Positions 7,935-17,484 of a stretch of 64,000 nucleotides of DNA are shown in pieces. This DNA comes from Pantoea sp. GTDB lineage: Bacteria > Pseudomonadota > Gammaproteobacteria > Enterobacterales > Enterobacteriaceae. The notes under the pieces were generated by a model that had not been told where the DNA came from, ran no database searches, and was given only the letters and a program-made list of their open reading frames with translations. The DNA lies in the NCBI RefSeq assembly GCF_028283705.1, contig NZ_JAPWKD010000020.1, positions 62,001-126,000 on the forward strand, given 5' to 3'. A program made the position numbers and the translations under genes. Positions within the stretch are counted from its first letter, which is position 1. Each line of letters starts with the position of its first letter.

Positions 7935-8015
7935 ATGAGAATGCGCGTGATCGACATTCAAGGCCCTGCGCCGCAAGTGACTAGCAAAGTAACAGGACAA
8001 TATCCGCATGACTGA
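7935..8015 (+). CDS. uof-like leader ORF overlapping the fur start
   Basis: An ATG at 7935 opens 26 codons (MRMRVIDIQGPAPQVTSKVT, then GQYPHD) and stops at TGA 8013-8015, just inside fur, which begins at 8008. In E. coli fur translation is coupled to an upstream ORF, uof, that is the target of the RyhB small RNA. The position and stop-start overlap here match that arrangement. The peptide itself was not recognised by sequence and the ribosome-binding site is weak, so the call rests on architecture. Confidence 0.45.
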   Translation: MRMRVIDIQGPAPQVTSKVTGQYPHD

Positions 8016-8454
8016 CAACAACTCCGCATTGAAGAAGGCTGGCCTGAAAGTCACTCTACCCAGACTGAAAATTCTGGAAGTGCTTCAGGAACCCGAGTGC
8101 CATCACGTCAGTGCGGAAGATTTGTACAAACGCCTGATCGACATGGGCGAAGAGATTGGTCTGGCAACGGTATATCGCGTTCTTAACCAGTTTGATGACG
8201 CGGGTATCGTGACTCGTCATAACTTTGAAGGTGGCAAATCCGTCTTTGAACTGACGCAACAGCATCATCATGACCACTTGATCTGCCTGGATTGTGGCAA
8301 AGTGATCGAGTTCAGTGATGAGTCTATTGAGACGCGTCAACGTGAAATCGCAACACGTCACGGTATCAAACTCACCAACCACAGCCTGTACCTGTACGGC
8401 CACTGTGCGCTGGGAGACTGCCGCGAAGACGAGACGCTCCACGATAAGCAATAA
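8008..8454 (+). CDS. fur: Ferric uptake regulator Fur
   Basis: The 148-residue product equals E. coli Fur in length. The N-terminal winged helix (residues 1-80) contains EIGLATVYRVLNQF; the metal and dimer region holds the HHHDH cluster at 86-90 followed by C93 and C96 (CLDCGKVIEF), the structural zinc ligands. Fur-Fe(II) represses iron acquisition genes and RyhB. A strong terminator follows at 8473-8502. Upstream leader ORFs and a sigma-70 promoter lie in the 354-bp gap after fldA. Confidence 0.97.
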   Translation: MTDNNSALKKAGLKVTLPRLKILEVLQEPECHHVSAEDLYKRLIDMGEEIGLATVYRVLNQFDDAGIVTRHNFEGGKSVFELTQQHHHDHLICLDCGKVIEFSDESIETRQREIATRHGIKLTNHSLYLYGHCALGDCREDETLHDKQ

Positions 8455-8472
8455 AATGTGCTATGCAGTATG

Positions 8473-8502
8473 AAAAAACCGGTGCCAGGCACCGGTTTTT
8501 TT
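8473..8502. terminator. Bidirectional terminator between fur and the NTF2-like gene
   Basis: AAAAAACCGGTGCC and GGCACCGGTTTTTTT form a near-perfect hairpin with A-tract and T-tract on either side, so it works on both strands between two convergent genes. Confidence 0.9.
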
Positions 8503-8512
8503 ATTCCTGAGA

Positions 8513-8908
8513 TTACAGAACCAGCGTTTCCTGCAGGTAACGCCAGCGCGGAATGGAGGTGGTGCAATCCAGCACCGCCAGAGAAATACGACTCTGGTTG
8601 TTGCCGTTCATCATCTGCAACTCACGATATTGAATAGTCACTTCCTGGCTTTGCTGTGAAATGATAGCGTGTTCGCTGGTCGCGATGCGCATCCCTTCCC
8701 GCTGACCACGTAGCTGGCGGAACAACACCTCCATCGCATTTAAATCCAGCTGTTTACCCTGCGGGGTCACCATTTTGAAATCCGGGTGAAAATGCGAGAG
8801 AAACAACTCAATGCTGTCGTCAGTACCCTCTGACTGATTAAAAATACGTTCGATAAGCTGATGTAAAACCACTACGCTGTGTTTGGCTTCCTGAGCGAGA
8901 CTCGTCAT
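8513..8908 (-). CDS. Hypothetical protein with SnoaL/NTF2-like (DUF4440-type) fold
   Basis: The 131-residue product has the look of a small alpha+beta cone-fold protein: an N-terminal helix pair (VVLHQLIERIFNQSEG), the FLSHFHPDFKMVTPQGKQLDL strand-turn typical of DUF4440/SnoaL-like members, and later strands ITVQYRELQMMNG-like and RISLAVLDC. No signal peptide. No catalytic residues can be assigned. It is not part of the E. coli fldA-fur neighbourhood, and sits convergent to fur and upstream of glnS on the minus strand. Probably a real gene because of its good codon use and shared terminator, but its function is unknown. Confidence 0.65.
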   Translation of the reverse strand: MTSLAQEAKHSVVVLHQLIERIFNQSEGTDDSIELFLSHFHPDFKMVTPQGKQLDLNAMEVLFRQLRGQREGMRIATSEHAIISQQSQEVTIQYRELQMMNGNNQSRISLAVLDCTTSIPRWRYLQETLVL

Positions 8909-9088
8909 TTTTTTTCCTTTTACAACCCGCGAAGCAACGTCTGGGAGCGCATAGCCTACCTGAAATACAGTTTTTCACACTCGCAAATGGATTAATTTTA
9001 CTAAAGTCAGATTAGTTGCAAATCCCGGTAACAAACGCATTTCACACCCCACAGCATAAAAGGTTGCCAGCCCGAAATTACAGCCAAT

Positions 9089-9114
9089 AAAAAAGGGCGA
9101 TTGCTCGCCCTTTC
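9089..9114 (-). terminator. Rho-independent terminator of glnS
   Basis: AAAGGGCGA/TCGCCCTTT stem with a 4-nt loop followed on the minus strand by a T-run, 30 bp after the glnS stop. Confidence 0.85.
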
Positions 9115-9144
9115 GTGATGATATGGTGATAACGACAAAAAGGA

Positions 9145-10812
9145 TTAATCGCCGATTTTCGCCCAGGTATCACGTAAACCGACAGTGCGGTTAAACACCA
9201 GCTTAGAGGGCTGTGAGTAAACGCTGTCCGCGCAGAAATAACCTTCACGTTCAAACTGATACGGCGCCAGCGCATCGGCGTCACGCAGTCCAGGCTCGAC
9301 AAAACCCTGTTTGATTTCCAGCGAATTCGGGTTAATGGTGGTGAGAAAGTCCTCAGCCGCTCCCGGATTTGGCACGCTGAACAGGCGATCGTAGAGACGG
9401 AATTCCGCAGGTAACGCGTGGATCGCTGAAACCCAGTGGATCACACCCTTCACCTTGCGGCCATCAGCCGGATCTTTGCTCAGGGTATCAACGTCACAGC
9501 TACAGTAGATGCAGGTGATATTGCCTTCTTCATCTTTCGCCACGCGCTCTGCACGGATCACGTAAGCATTACGCAGACGGACTTCTTTGCCCAGCACCAG
9601 ACGTTTGTACTGTTTATTGGCTTCTTCACGGAAATCCGCACGATCGATCCACACTTCGCGGCTGAACGGCACATCACGCGTACCCATCTCCGGTTTGTTG
9701 GGATGGTTTGGCATGGTGATAATTTCTTCATGACCCGCAGGCAGATTCTCAATCACCACTTTCAGCGGATCGAGGACCGCCATCGCACGCGGTGCGTTCT
9801 CGTTGAGATCGTCACGAATGCATGACTCCAGCGATGCCATTTCCACGATGTTGTCCTGCTTGGTCACGCCAATGCGGCGGCAGAACTCACGAATAGAGGC
9901 GGCGCTGTAACCACGGCGGCGCAGACCGGAAACGGTCAGCATACGCGGATCATCCCAGCCTTCGACGATCTTCTCGCTCACCAGCTGCGTCAGCTTGCGC
10001 TTCGACATCACGGCATATTCCAGATTCAGGCGCGAGAATTCATACTGACGCGGATGCACCGGAATGGAGATGTTGTCCAGCACCCAGTCATACAGACGAC
10101 GGTTATCCTGGAATTCCAGGGTGCAAAGCGAATGGGTGATACCTTCCAGAGCATCGGAAATGCAGTGGGTGAAATCGTACATCGGATAGATGCACCATTT
10201 TTTGCCGGTCTGATGATGTTCAGCAAACTTAATACGGTACAGCACCGGATCGCGCATCACGATAAAGTTGGATGCCATATCGATTTTGGCACGCAGACAG
10301 GCTTTACCTTCCTCGAAACCGCCATCGCGCATTTTTTCAAACAGCGCGAGGTTTTCAGCCGGGGTACGATCACGGTACGGGCTGTTTTTGCCCGGCGCAG
10401 TCAGGGTGCCACGGTATTCACGGATTTCTTCTGGTGTCAGCTCATCAACATAGGCGAGGCCTTTGTTGATCAGTTCCACTGCGTAGCTGTACAGCTGGTC
10501 GAAATAGTCTGAGGAGTAACAAACGTCTCCGCTCCATTCAAAGCCCAGCCATTGCACGTCGCGCTTGATGGATTCAACGAATTCCATATCTTCTTTCACC
10601 GGGTTGGTGTCGTCGAAGCGCAGATTGCACTGCCCCTGGTAATCTTGTGCGATACCAAAGTTCAGACAGATCGATTTCGCATGGCCAATATGCAGGTAAC
10701 CATTGGGCTCAGGCGGGAAACGGGTATGCACGCTGTTGTGCTTACCGCTCGCCAAATCTTCGTCGATAATCTGACGAATAAAGTTCGTTGGGCGGGCTTC
10801 AGCCTCACTCAT
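9145..10812 (-). CDS. glnS: Glutaminyl-tRNA synthetase
   Basis: The 555-residue product matches E. coli GlnRS (554). It charges tRNA-Gln with glutamine, directly relevant to the four tRNA-Gln genes at 19761-20237. Class I signature HIGH is at residues 41-44 ([14 protein letters not shown]) and the KMSKS-equivalent MSKRK is near residue 269. The C-terminal beta-barrel anticodon-binding domains are complete. The ATG at 10812 aligns with the family; the open frame extends 81 bp further with unrelated residues. It is followed by its own terminator and lies upstream of the NTF2-like gene. Confidence 0.97.
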   Translation of the reverse strand: MSEAEARPTNFIRQIIDEDLASGKHNSVHTRFPPEPNGYLHIGHAKSICLNFGIAQDYQGQCNLRFDDTNPVKEDMEFVESIKRDVQWLGFEWSGDVCYSSDYFDQLYSYAVELINKGLAYVDELTPEEIREYRGTLTAPGKNSPYRDRTPAENLALFEKMRDGGFEEGKACLRAKIDMASNFIVMRDPVLYRIKFAEHHQTGKKWCIYPMYDFTHCISDALEGITHSLCTLEFQDNRRLYDWVLDNISIPVHPRQYEFSRLNLEYAVMSKRKLTQLVSEKIVEGWDDPRMLTVSGLRRRGYSAASIREFCRRIGVTKQDNIVEMASLESCIRDDLNENAPRAMAVLDPLKVVIENLPAGHEEIITMPNHPNKPEMGTRDVPFSREVWIDRADFREEANKQYKRLVLGKEVRLRNAYVIRAERVAKDEEGNITCIYCSCDVDTLSKDPADGRKVKGVIHWVSAIHALPAEFRLYDRLFSVPNPGAAEDFLTTINPNSLEIKQGFVEPGLRDADALAPYQFEREGYFCADSVYSQPSKLVFNRTVGLRDTWAKIGD

Positions 10813-10916
10813 CTCAAAATCCTCAAATACAATACGGGTGATTTGTACTACGAAGTAACGGAGTATGATCCACAAAGCGCAGGAGGGAAACAACCGTTTG
10901 TTGGCCGTTTTAAAAC

Positions 10917-10944
10917 AAAAAAGGCAGGAATCGCTTCCTGCCTT
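10917..10944 (-). terminator. Rho-independent terminator of nagE
   Basis: AAGGCAGGA/TCCTGCCTT stem with a 6-nt loop, followed on the minus strand by six T; 20 bp after the nagE stop. Confidence 0.85.
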
Positions 10945-10963
10945 CCGGGTTCATCACAAGGAC

Positions 10964-13003
10964 TTAGCCTTTAACCTCGTACAAACGGGTTTCACCTGCC
11001 ACGACGGCACCACTCGCCAGCAGATTGAGGCCTGCGAAATCATCGCTATTGCTGACCACGACCGGACTTATCATCGAACGCGCATGGGCGTTGAGGAAAT
11101 CCAGATCCATCTCCAGCACCGGCTGTCCCGCTGCAACGGTCGCCCCCTCTTCCACCAGCCGCGTGAAGCCTTTGCCTTCCAGCGCAACGGTATCGAGGCC
11201 CATGTGTACCACAATCTCGACGCCATTGTCAGTTTCGAGGCAGAATGCATGGTTGGTGTTGAAGATTTTCACGATAGTACCGGCAATCGGTGCCACCACG
11301 GTTTTACCGGTGGGTTTGATCGCCAGACCATCGCCGACCGCTTTGCTGGCGAAGGCTTCGTCCGGCACCGCATCCAGTGCCACCACCTCACCACTGACCG
11401 GAGCCAGCAGCGTGGCAACCACGCGTTTTTCGCTGTTCAGCACCGCCTGAGGTTGTACAGCCGTCGCAGGCTGCGCCGCAACAACGGAGGCAGTCGCTGC
11501 CGCTGCCACCGGGCCTTTGGTCAGCACCGTTTTCATTGCCGTGGCAATGCTTTCAGCCTGAGTACCGACGATGATCTGCACGCTTTGTTTGTTCAGACGA
11601 ATCACGCCAGAAGCGCCAAGACGTTTCGCCACGCTGTCATTAACCTGCGAGGAATCTTTCACGTTCAGACGCAGACGGGTGATACAGGCATCGATATTGG
11701 TCAGATTGTCAGAACCACCTACCGCACCGATATAGCGGCGGGCAAGGGATTCGGTCTGGCTTTCACCGTTGCCGCTGTGATCAACGTTGACGTCATAGCC
11801 GTCAGTTTCATCATCAGCAGACAGTTCACGACCCGGTGTCATCAGGTTAAATTTCTGGATGGTGAAACGGAACACCACGTAGTAGATCGCGAAGAACACC
11901 AGCCCTTGCGGGATCAGCATCCACCAATGCACCGCCAGCGGGTTACGTGTTGATAGCACCATATCCACCAGACCGGCACTGAAGCCGAAACCCGCAATCC
12001 AGTGCATACTGGCCGCGATAAACACCGAGAGACCGGTCAACAGCGCATGGATGACATACAGCACCGGTGCCACGAACATAAAGGAGAATTCCAGCGGTTC
12101 GGTGATACCGGTGAAGAAAGCAGCAAAGGCGGCTGCCAGCATGATACCACCGACTTTGGCGCGGTTTTCCGGACGAGCGCAGTGATAAATCGCCAGCGCT
12201 GCTCCCGGCAGACCAAACATCATGATCGGGAAGAAGCCTGCCTGGTAACGACCAGTGATACCCGGGATACCGGTACCATTGGCGATGGACTGCGCGCCAC
12301 CAAGGAATTTCGGAATATCGTTGATACCGGCAACATCGAACCAGAACACCGAGTTCAGCGCGTGATGCAGGCCAACCGGAATCAGCAGACGGTTAAAGAA
12401 GGCATAGACACCTGCGCCGACGGACCCCAGCTTCTGAATCTCTTCACCAAAGCTCACCAGACCATTAAACACCAATGGCCAGATATACATCAGGATGAAA
12501 GCAACGAGGATCATCAGGAAGGAGACAAGGATCGGCACCAGACGGCGGCCGCTAAAGAACGACAGCGCCTTGGGTAGCTCGACATGGCTGAAGCGGTTGT
12601 ACACTTCCGCCGAGATAATCCCCACCAGAATACCGACAAACTGGTTTTCGATTTTGCCGAATGCAGCAGGCACCTGATCGACGGGTATTTTTTGAATCAT
12701 CGCGACAGCAGCTGGCGAACACAGCGTGGTGACCACAAGGAAACCCACGAATCCAGTCAGTGCCGCAGCACCATCTTTATCTTTGGACATGCCATAAGCC
12801 ACACCGATGGCAAACAGCACGGACATATGTTCAATGATAGCGGCACCGGATTTGATCAACAGCGCAGCCAGAGCGTTACCCGCCCCCCAGCTGTCCGGAT
12901 CGATCCAATACCCTACCCCCATTAAAATTGCCGCTGCCGGCAGGGTCGCTACCGGCACCATAAGCGCTCGGCCGACCTTTTGCAGATATCCTAGAACACT
13001 CAC
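10964..13003 (-). CDS. nagE: PTS N-acetylglucosamine transporter, EIICBA
   Basis: The 679-residue product fuses the membrane EIIC domain (about residues 1-370, many hydrophobic segments), EIIB (Cys in NIDACITRLR, near residue 430) and EIIA (phospho-His in EIVVHMGLDTV, near residue 600). It imports and phosphorylates N-acetylglucosamine to GlcNAc-6-phosphate, the substrate of NagA. The start is a GTG at 13003 with GGGGGAG upstream; the longer ORF to 13093 adds 30 residues that run into the regulatory region. The gene is slightly longer than E. coli NagE (648) because of linker extensions between EIIB and EIIA rich in Ala/Val. It is divergent from nagBACD with shared CRP and NagC sites. Confidence 0.95.
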   Translation of the reverse strand: MSVLGYLQKVGRALMVPVATLPAAAILMGVGYWIDPDSWGAGNALAALLIKSGAAIIEHMSVLFAIGVAYGMSKDKDGAAALTGFVGFLVVTTLCSPAAVAMIQKIPVDQVPAAFGKIENQFVGILVGIISAEVYNRFSHVELPKALSFFSGRRLVPILVSFLMILVAFILMYIWPLVFNGLVSFGEEIQKLGSVGAGVYAFFNRLLIPVGLHHALNSVFWFDVAGINDIPKFLGGAQSIANGTGIPGITGRYQAGFFPIMMFGLPGAALAIYHCARPENRAKVGGIMLAAAFAAFFTGITEPLEFSFMFVAPVLYVIHALLTGLSVFIAASMHWIAGFGFSAGLVDMVLSTRNPLAVHWWMLIPQGLVFFAIYYVVFRFTIQKFNLMTPGRELSADDETDGYDVNVDHSGNGESQTESLARRYIGAVGGSDNLTNIDACITRLRLNVKDSSQVNDSVAKRLGASGVIRLNKQSVQIIVGTQAESIATAMKTVLTKGPVAAAATASVVAAQPATAVQPQAVLNSEKRVVATLLAPVSGEVVALDAVPDEAFASKAVGDGLAIKPTGKTVVAPIAGTIVKIFNTNHAFCLETDNGVEIVVHMGLDTVALEGKGFTRLVEEGATVAAGQPVLEMDLDFLNAHARSMISPVVVSNSDDFAGLNLLASGAVVAGETRLYEVKG

Positions 13004-13111
13004 CTTATTCTCCCCCTTTGAGACTGGCGTTTTCCCGGTGCGGGTTGATTTTATTATCCCGGCATCCGGTACCTTGATGACACGACTGACCACGTGGCGC
13101 AGTGTAAAGAT

Positions 13112-13136
13112 AAATTAATTCGCCTCGCAAATTAAA
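13112..13136. promoter_or_regulatory. Putative NagC operator, nagE side
   Basis: AAATTAATTCGCCTCGCAAA, then TTAAA, resembles NagC boxes, which have an A/T-rich dyad around a central TTCGC/GCGAA core. It is about 110 bp upstream of the nagE start. Confidence 0.6.
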
Positions 13137-13147
13137 ACCACGATATC

Positions 13148-13163
13148 TGTGATTTTTATCACC
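13148..13163. promoter_or_regulatory. CRP binding site between nagE and nagB
   Basis: TGTGATTTTTATCACC matches the CRP consensus TGTGA-N6-TCACA with one mismatch. It lies between the two putative NagC operators in the divergent nagE-nagB region, where E. coli also has a CRP site that activates both promoters. Confidence 0.75.
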
Positions 13164-13208
13164 AAAAATGACGTTTTAATACCCGTACGACTAGCCAGCA
13201 CCCCAAAC

Positions 13209-13230
13209 TTATTTTATGATAAAAAATATC
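13209..13230. promoter_or_regulatory. Putative NagC operator, nagB side
   Basis: TTATTTTATGATAAAAAATA, then TC, is an A/T-rich site similar to NagC boxes. Its centre is about 95 bp from that of the site at 13112-13136, close to the spacing that allows NagC looping in E. coli. Confidence 0.45.
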
Positions 13231-13337
13231 AAGACGCACTTTTCCCTGCATGGTTGAGCCTAAACGGATTACGCTTAAGAACAATCTGTAGAGAGAACGG
13301 CGACTCCACTTTTCCAATCTTTAACTGAGGTGAAGAC

Positions 13338-14139
13338 ATGAGACTGATCCCTTTAGCCACACCTACCCAGGTGGGTAAATGGGCCGCGCGCCATATCGTT
13401 AACCGCATTAACGCGTTTAATCCTGGCCGCAGATCGTCCCTTTGTGCTAGGTCTTCCAACCGGTGGTACACCGCTGGAAGCTTACAAGCACCTGATCGAG
13501 ATGCATAAAGCGGGCCAGGTTAGCTTCAAACATGTTGTCACCTTCAACATGGATGAATACGTTGGTCTGCCAAAAGAACACCCGGAAAGTTACCATAGTT
13601 TTATGTATCGTAACTTTTTCGATCACATTGATATTCAACCGGAAAATATCAATCTTCTGAATGGCAATGCGGAAGATATTGACGCAGAATGTCGTCAGTA
13701 CGAAGAGAAGATCCGCGCCTTGGGCAAAATCCATCTGTTTATGGGAGGGGTGGGCAATGATGGTCATATTGCTTTTAACGAACCAGCCTCCTCGCTCGCA
13801 TCCCGTACCCGTATCAAAACGTTGACACACGAAACCCGCCTCGCCAATTCCCGTTTCTTTAACGGTGACGTGGATCAGGTGCCAAAATACGCTCTGACTG
13901 TTGGCGTGGGTACGCTGCTGGATGCGGAAGAAGTGATGATTCTGGTCACCGGTCATGTCAAAGCGCAGGCATTGCAGGCCGCCGTAGAAGGCAACGTTAA
14001 CCATATGTGGACCATCAGTTGCCTGCAGCTACATGCAAAATCCGTGGTGGTCTGTGACGAACCCGCCACCATGGAACTGAAAGTGAAAACCGTGAAATAT
14101 TTCCGCGAAATGGAAGCGGAAAATATGAAAGGTGTGTAA
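13338..14139 (+). pseudogene. nagB: Glucosamine-6-phosphate deaminase, interrupted by a +1 frameshift
   Basis: The reading frame starts at ATG 13338 (GAGGTGAAG upstream) as [20 protein letters not shown], continues to INAFNP, then shifts. The rest, from [14 protein letters not shown] at 13426 to the stop at 14139, is in the next frame and is a very good NagB, with MDEYVG (Asp of the active site) and [14 protein letters not shown] (the Asp/His/Glu set). Removing one G from the GG at 13425-13426 would restore a complete protein of about 266 residues. As read, translation ends after 56 codons at TAA 13506. NagB converts glucosamine-6-P to fructose-6-P and ammonia, the last step of GlcNAc use. 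Either a true null mutation or an assembly error; the conservation of the rest argues for an error or a very recent change. Confidence 0.85.
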
Positions 14140-14199
14140 GAGCACGTTGTAAAAAACCTGCTGCTATCACGCAGTGGGTATAGCCGGGAGAGAGAAACG

Positions 14200-15348
14200 A
14201 TGTACGCATTAGTAAACGGCCGGATTTTTACTGGTCATGAAATTCTGGACAACCATGCGGTAGTGATTGCCGATGGCCTGATTGAACGTGTCTGTCCACG
14301 CGATGCGCTGGATGCCACCCTGCCACAACAGGATGTTGCTGGTGCGTTTATCGCTCCCGGTTTTATTGATTTGCAGCTCAACGGCTGCGGCGGCGTGCAA
14401 TTTAACGATGATATCGATGCACTGACCGTTGAAACGCTGGAAATCATGCAGCGCGCCAATGAGAAATCGGGCTGCACCAGCTACCTGCCAACGCTTATCA
14501 CCAGCACGGATGAATTGATGAAGCGCGCCATTGCCACCATGCGCGCCTACAAGGAAAAACATCAGCATCAGGCGCTCGGCCTGCACCTGGAAGGTCCGTG
14601 GCTAAATAAAGTGAAGAAAGGCACGCACAATCCGCAACTGATTCGTCTGCCGGATCCTGAACTGGTGGATTTTCTTTGCGCCAACGCCGATGTGATTACT
14701 AAAGTGACGCTGGCCCCGGAAAATGCCGGCAGCGCTGTGATCCGCAAATTACGTGACGCGGGCATTATCGTTTCCGCTGGCCACTCCAACGCCACCTATG
14801 AAGAAGCCAAAACCGGTTTCGCCGCAGGCGTCAGTTTTGCGACGCATCTTTACAATGCGATGCCCACTTTCGCTGGTCGCGAACCCGGCCTGATCGGTGC
14901 GCTGTTTGATTCGCCTGATGTATACTGCGGCATCATTGCAGATGGTTTACATGTCCACTACGCTAATGTGCGCAATGCGAAACGTATCAAAGGTGACAAG
15001 TTGGTGCTGGTCACTGATGCCACTGCCCCGGCAGGTGCATCGATTGATAAATTTATTTTTGCAGGCAAAACAATATACTATCGCAATGGCCTTTGCGTTG
15101 ATGAAAACGGCACCTTAAGTGGTTCCGCGATCACCATGATTGAAACGGTACGGAACTGCGTGGAACATTGTGGCATTGCGCTGGATGAGGCACTGCGCAT
15201 GGCAACACTTTATCCGGCAAAGGCGATGGGTGTGGAGAAACAGTTGGGTACGGTCGAAGCCGGAAAAGTCGCCAACCTGACTGTCTTTACCCGCGATTAT
15301 CAAATCATTAAGACGTTCGTCAATGGAGACAACGTCCTCAGCGAGTAA
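14200..15348 (+). CDS. nagA: N-acetylglucosamine-6-phosphate deacetylase
   Basis: The 382-residue product matches NagA (382 in E. coli). It deacetylates GlcNAc-6-P to GlcN-6-P. Visible metal and catalytic motifs are [13 protein letters not shown] (residues about 56-68), HLEGPW (about 128-133, metal-binding Glu), [12 protein letters not shown] (His near 195), THLYNAM (His near 216) and VTDATAPAG (catalytic Asp near 273). RBS GGGAGAG lies upstream of the ATG. It follows nagB by 60 bp and is 7 bp from nagC. Confidence 0.96.
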   Translation: MYALVNGRIFTGHEILDNHAVVIADGLIERVCPRDALDATLPQQDVAGAFIAPGFIDLQLNGCGGVQFNDDIDALTVETLEIMQRANEKSGCTSYLPTLITSTDELMKRAIATMRAYKEKHQHQALGLHLEGPWLNKVKKGTHNPQLIRLPDPELVDFLCANADVITKVTLAPENAGSAVIRKLRDAGIIVSAGHSNATYEEAKTGFAAGVSFATHLYNAMPTFAGREPGLIGALFDSPDVYCGIIADGLHVHYANVRNAKRIKGDKLVLVTDATAPAGASIDKFIFAGKTIYYRNGLCVDENGTLSGSAITMIETVRNCVEHCGIALDEALRMATLYPAKAMGVEKQLGTVEAGKVANLTVFTRDYQIIKTFVNGDNVLSE

Positions 15349-15355
15349 GCATTGA

Positions 15356-16576
15356 ATGACCACTGGCGGCCAGACTCAAATAGGAAATGTCGATCTTGTC
15401 AAACAACTCAACAGCGCAGCCGTTTACCGGTTGATTGATCAACAGGGGCCTATTTCGCGCATTCAAATCGCCGAAGTCAGCCAGCTTGCGCCAGCCAGTG
15501 TCACAAAAATTACCCGCCAGTTGATTGAGCGCGGCCTGATAAAAGAGGTGGACCAGCAAGCGTCCACTGGCGGACGCCGCGCCATCTCCATCATTACCGA
15601 AACCCGTCATTTTCATACTATCGGCGTGCGCCTCGGACGTAACGATGCCACGCTGACATTATTTGATCTCAGTGGTAAATCACTGGCGCAGGAAGATTAT
15701 CCGCTGCCGGAACGTACTCAGGAAACGCTGGAGAATGCGCTATTTAACGCCATTAGCGCCTTTATGGCGGCGCATCAGCGCAAAATTCATGAGTTGATAG
15801 CCATTGCAGTGATTTTGCCCGGCCTGGTGGATCCGATTAACGGCATTATTCGCTATATGCCGCATATTGCCGTCAGCCACTGGCCGCTGGTTTCCAGCCT
15901 GCAAAAACGCTTCAACGTCACCAGTTTCGTCGGCCATGATATCCGCAGTCTGGCCCTCGCTGAGCACTACTTCGGTGCAAGTCGCGACTGTGCAGACTCC
16001 ATTCTGGTGCGCCTGCATCGCGGCACTGGTGCGGGCATTATCGCCAACGGCCACATTTTTCTCGGCAGCAATGGCAATGTGGGTGAAATCGGTCATATCC
16101 AGGTGGATCCACTCGGTGAGCGCTGCCACTGCGGTAACTTCGGTTGCCTCGAGACCATCGCCGCCAATGGCGCGATTGAAAACCGGGTACGCCATCTGCT
16201 CAATCAGGGCTATCCCAGTTCGCTGACCCTTAATGACTGCCAGATGCCGCAAATCTGCCGGGCCGCCAATCAGGGCGATGCGCTGGCGTGTGAGGTGATT
16301 GAATACGTTGGCCGCTATCTCGGTAAAGCGATAGCCATCGCTATTAACCTGTTTAATCCGCAAAAAGTGGTGCTGGCGGGTGAAATCACCGACGCAGACA
16401 AGGTATTGTTTCCGGCAATTGAGGGCTGCATCAACACCCAGGCACTGAATGCGTTTCGTAAAAATTTGCCTGTGGTACGCTCAGAACTCGATCATCGCTC
16501 GGCCATTGGCGCTTTTGCGCTGGCAAAACGCGCTATGCTGAATGGCATTCTGCTGCAACATCTGCTGGAAGAGTAA
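15356..16576 (+). CDS. nagC: NagC, ROK-family repressor of the nag regulon
   Basis: The 406-residue product equals E. coli NagC in length and starts identically in the block QIGNVDLVKQLNSAAVYRLI. The N-terminal winged helix (residues about 20-80) is followed by a ROK sugar-kinase-like domain with HRGTGAG and the zinc-binding CHCGNFGCLE motif near residue 257. NagC binds the operators upstream of nagE and nagB and is released by GlcNAc-6-P. It is 7 bp after nagA, so it is part of the nagBACD operon. Confidence 0.96.
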   Translation: MTTGGQTQIGNVDLVKQLNSAAVYRLIDQQGPISRIQIAEVSQLAPASVTKITRQLIERGLIKEVDQQASTGGRRAISIITETRHFHTIGVRLGRNDATLTLFDLSGKSLAQEDYPLPERTQETLENALFNAISAFMAAHQRKIHELIAIAVILPGLVDPINGIIRYMPHIAVSHWPLVSSLQKRFNVTSFVGHDIRSLALAEHYFGASRDCADSILVRLHRGTGAGIIANGHIFLGSNGNVGEIGHIQVDPLGERCHCGNFGCLETIAANGAIENRVRHLLNQGYPSSLTLNDCQMPQICRAANQGDALACEVIEYVGRYLGKAIAIAINLFNPQKVVLAGEITDADKVLFPAIEGCINTQALNAFRKNLPVVRSELDHRSAIGAFALAKRAMLNGILLQHLLEE

Positions 16577-16615
16577 CCGACGCCTGCCTGGAGCAGGCCA
16601 GACCGGATGCAATCT

Positions 16616-17368
16616 ATGACAATTAAAAGCGTAATTTGTGACATCGACGGCGTGTTGATGCACGACAACACCGCCGTTCCCGGCGCCCAGGAATTCCTGC
16701 AGCGCATCCTTGAAAAAAAGATGCCGCTGGTGGTGCTGACTAACTACCCATCGCAAACGGCGAAAGATCTGGCTAACCGTTTCGCCTCCTCCGGTATCGA
16801 AGTGCCGGATTCGGTTTTTTACACCTCGGCGATGGCCACCGCCGACTTCCTGCGCCGTCAGGAAGGCAAGAAAGCCTATGTGATTGGTGAAGGCGCGCTG
16901 ATTCATGAGCTCTATAAAGCCGGTTTCACCATCACTGATATCAATCCTGATTTTGTTATCGTTGGAGAAACCCGTTCCTTCAACTGGGACATGATGCATA
17001 AGGCGGCGTTTTTTGTCGCCAACGGTGCGCGCTTTATCGCGACCAACCCGGATACCCACGCGCGCAATTTTGTCCCGGCCTGTGGCGCGCTCTGTGCCGG
17101 TATCGAAAAAATCTCCGGTCGCAAACCGTTTTATGTGGGTAAACCCAGCCCCTACATCATGCGTGCCGCGCTGAACAAGATGCAGGCTCACTCCGAAGAA
17201 ACGGTGATTGTCGGCGATAACCTGCGTACCGATATTCTCGCCGGTTTCCAGGCGGGTCTGGAAACCGTGCTGGTGTTATCAGGGGTCTCGACGCTCAGCG
17301 ATATTGATGCCATGCCGTTCCGTCCGGACTGGATCTACCCTTCCGTCGCGGATATCGATTTATTCTGA
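16616..17368 (+). CDS. nagD: NagD, HAD-family UMP/ribonucleotide monophosphatase
   Basis: The 250-residue product is a HAD IIA phosphatase: DIDGVLMHD (residues 8-16) holds the nucleophile, TNYPSQT the motif II Thr, and VGDNLRTDILAGFQAG motif IV. E. coli NagD prefers UMP and GMP and is not needed for GlcNAc use despite sitting in the nag operon. The ATG at 16616 gives the E. coli length and has GGA 8 nt upstream; an ATG at 16607 in frame is an alternative. It is 39 bp after nagC. Confidence 0.93.
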   Translation: MTIKSVICDIDGVLMHDNTAVPGAQEFLQRILEKKMPLVVLTNYPSQTAKDLANRFASSGIEVPDSVFYTSAMATADFLRRQEGKKAYVIGEGALIHELYKAGFTITDINPDFVIVGETRSFNWDMMHKAAFFVANGARFIATNPDTHARNFVPACGALCAGIEKISGRKPFYVGKPSPYIMRAALNKMQAHSEETVIVGDNLRTDILAGFQAGLETVLVLSGVSTLSDIDAMPFRPDWIYPSVADIDLF

Positions 17369-17391
17369 TTTTCACCATCACCTTCACTTAT

Positions 17392-17430
17392 GACCCGGCT
17401 GGCCCATCATCGCCGTCGGGTCTCTCTTTT
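17392..17430 (+). terminator. Probable terminator of the nagBACD operon
   Basis: GACCCG pairs with CGGGTC (with inner GGC/GCC pairing) and is followed by TCTCTCTTTTCTCC, 24 bp after the nagD stop. The stem is imperfect and the T-run interrupted. Confidence 0.5.
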
Positions 17431-17484
17431 CTCCCTGAATCAGCCTCCTCCTTACGCTCACAAAACCAGCAAAAACACCAAACC

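Noticed and set aside
10865-11953. 362-codon open frame on the plus strand
   Set aside because: It is antisense to nagE, has no family resemblance and no good ribosome-binding site; it reflects the codon bias of nagE.
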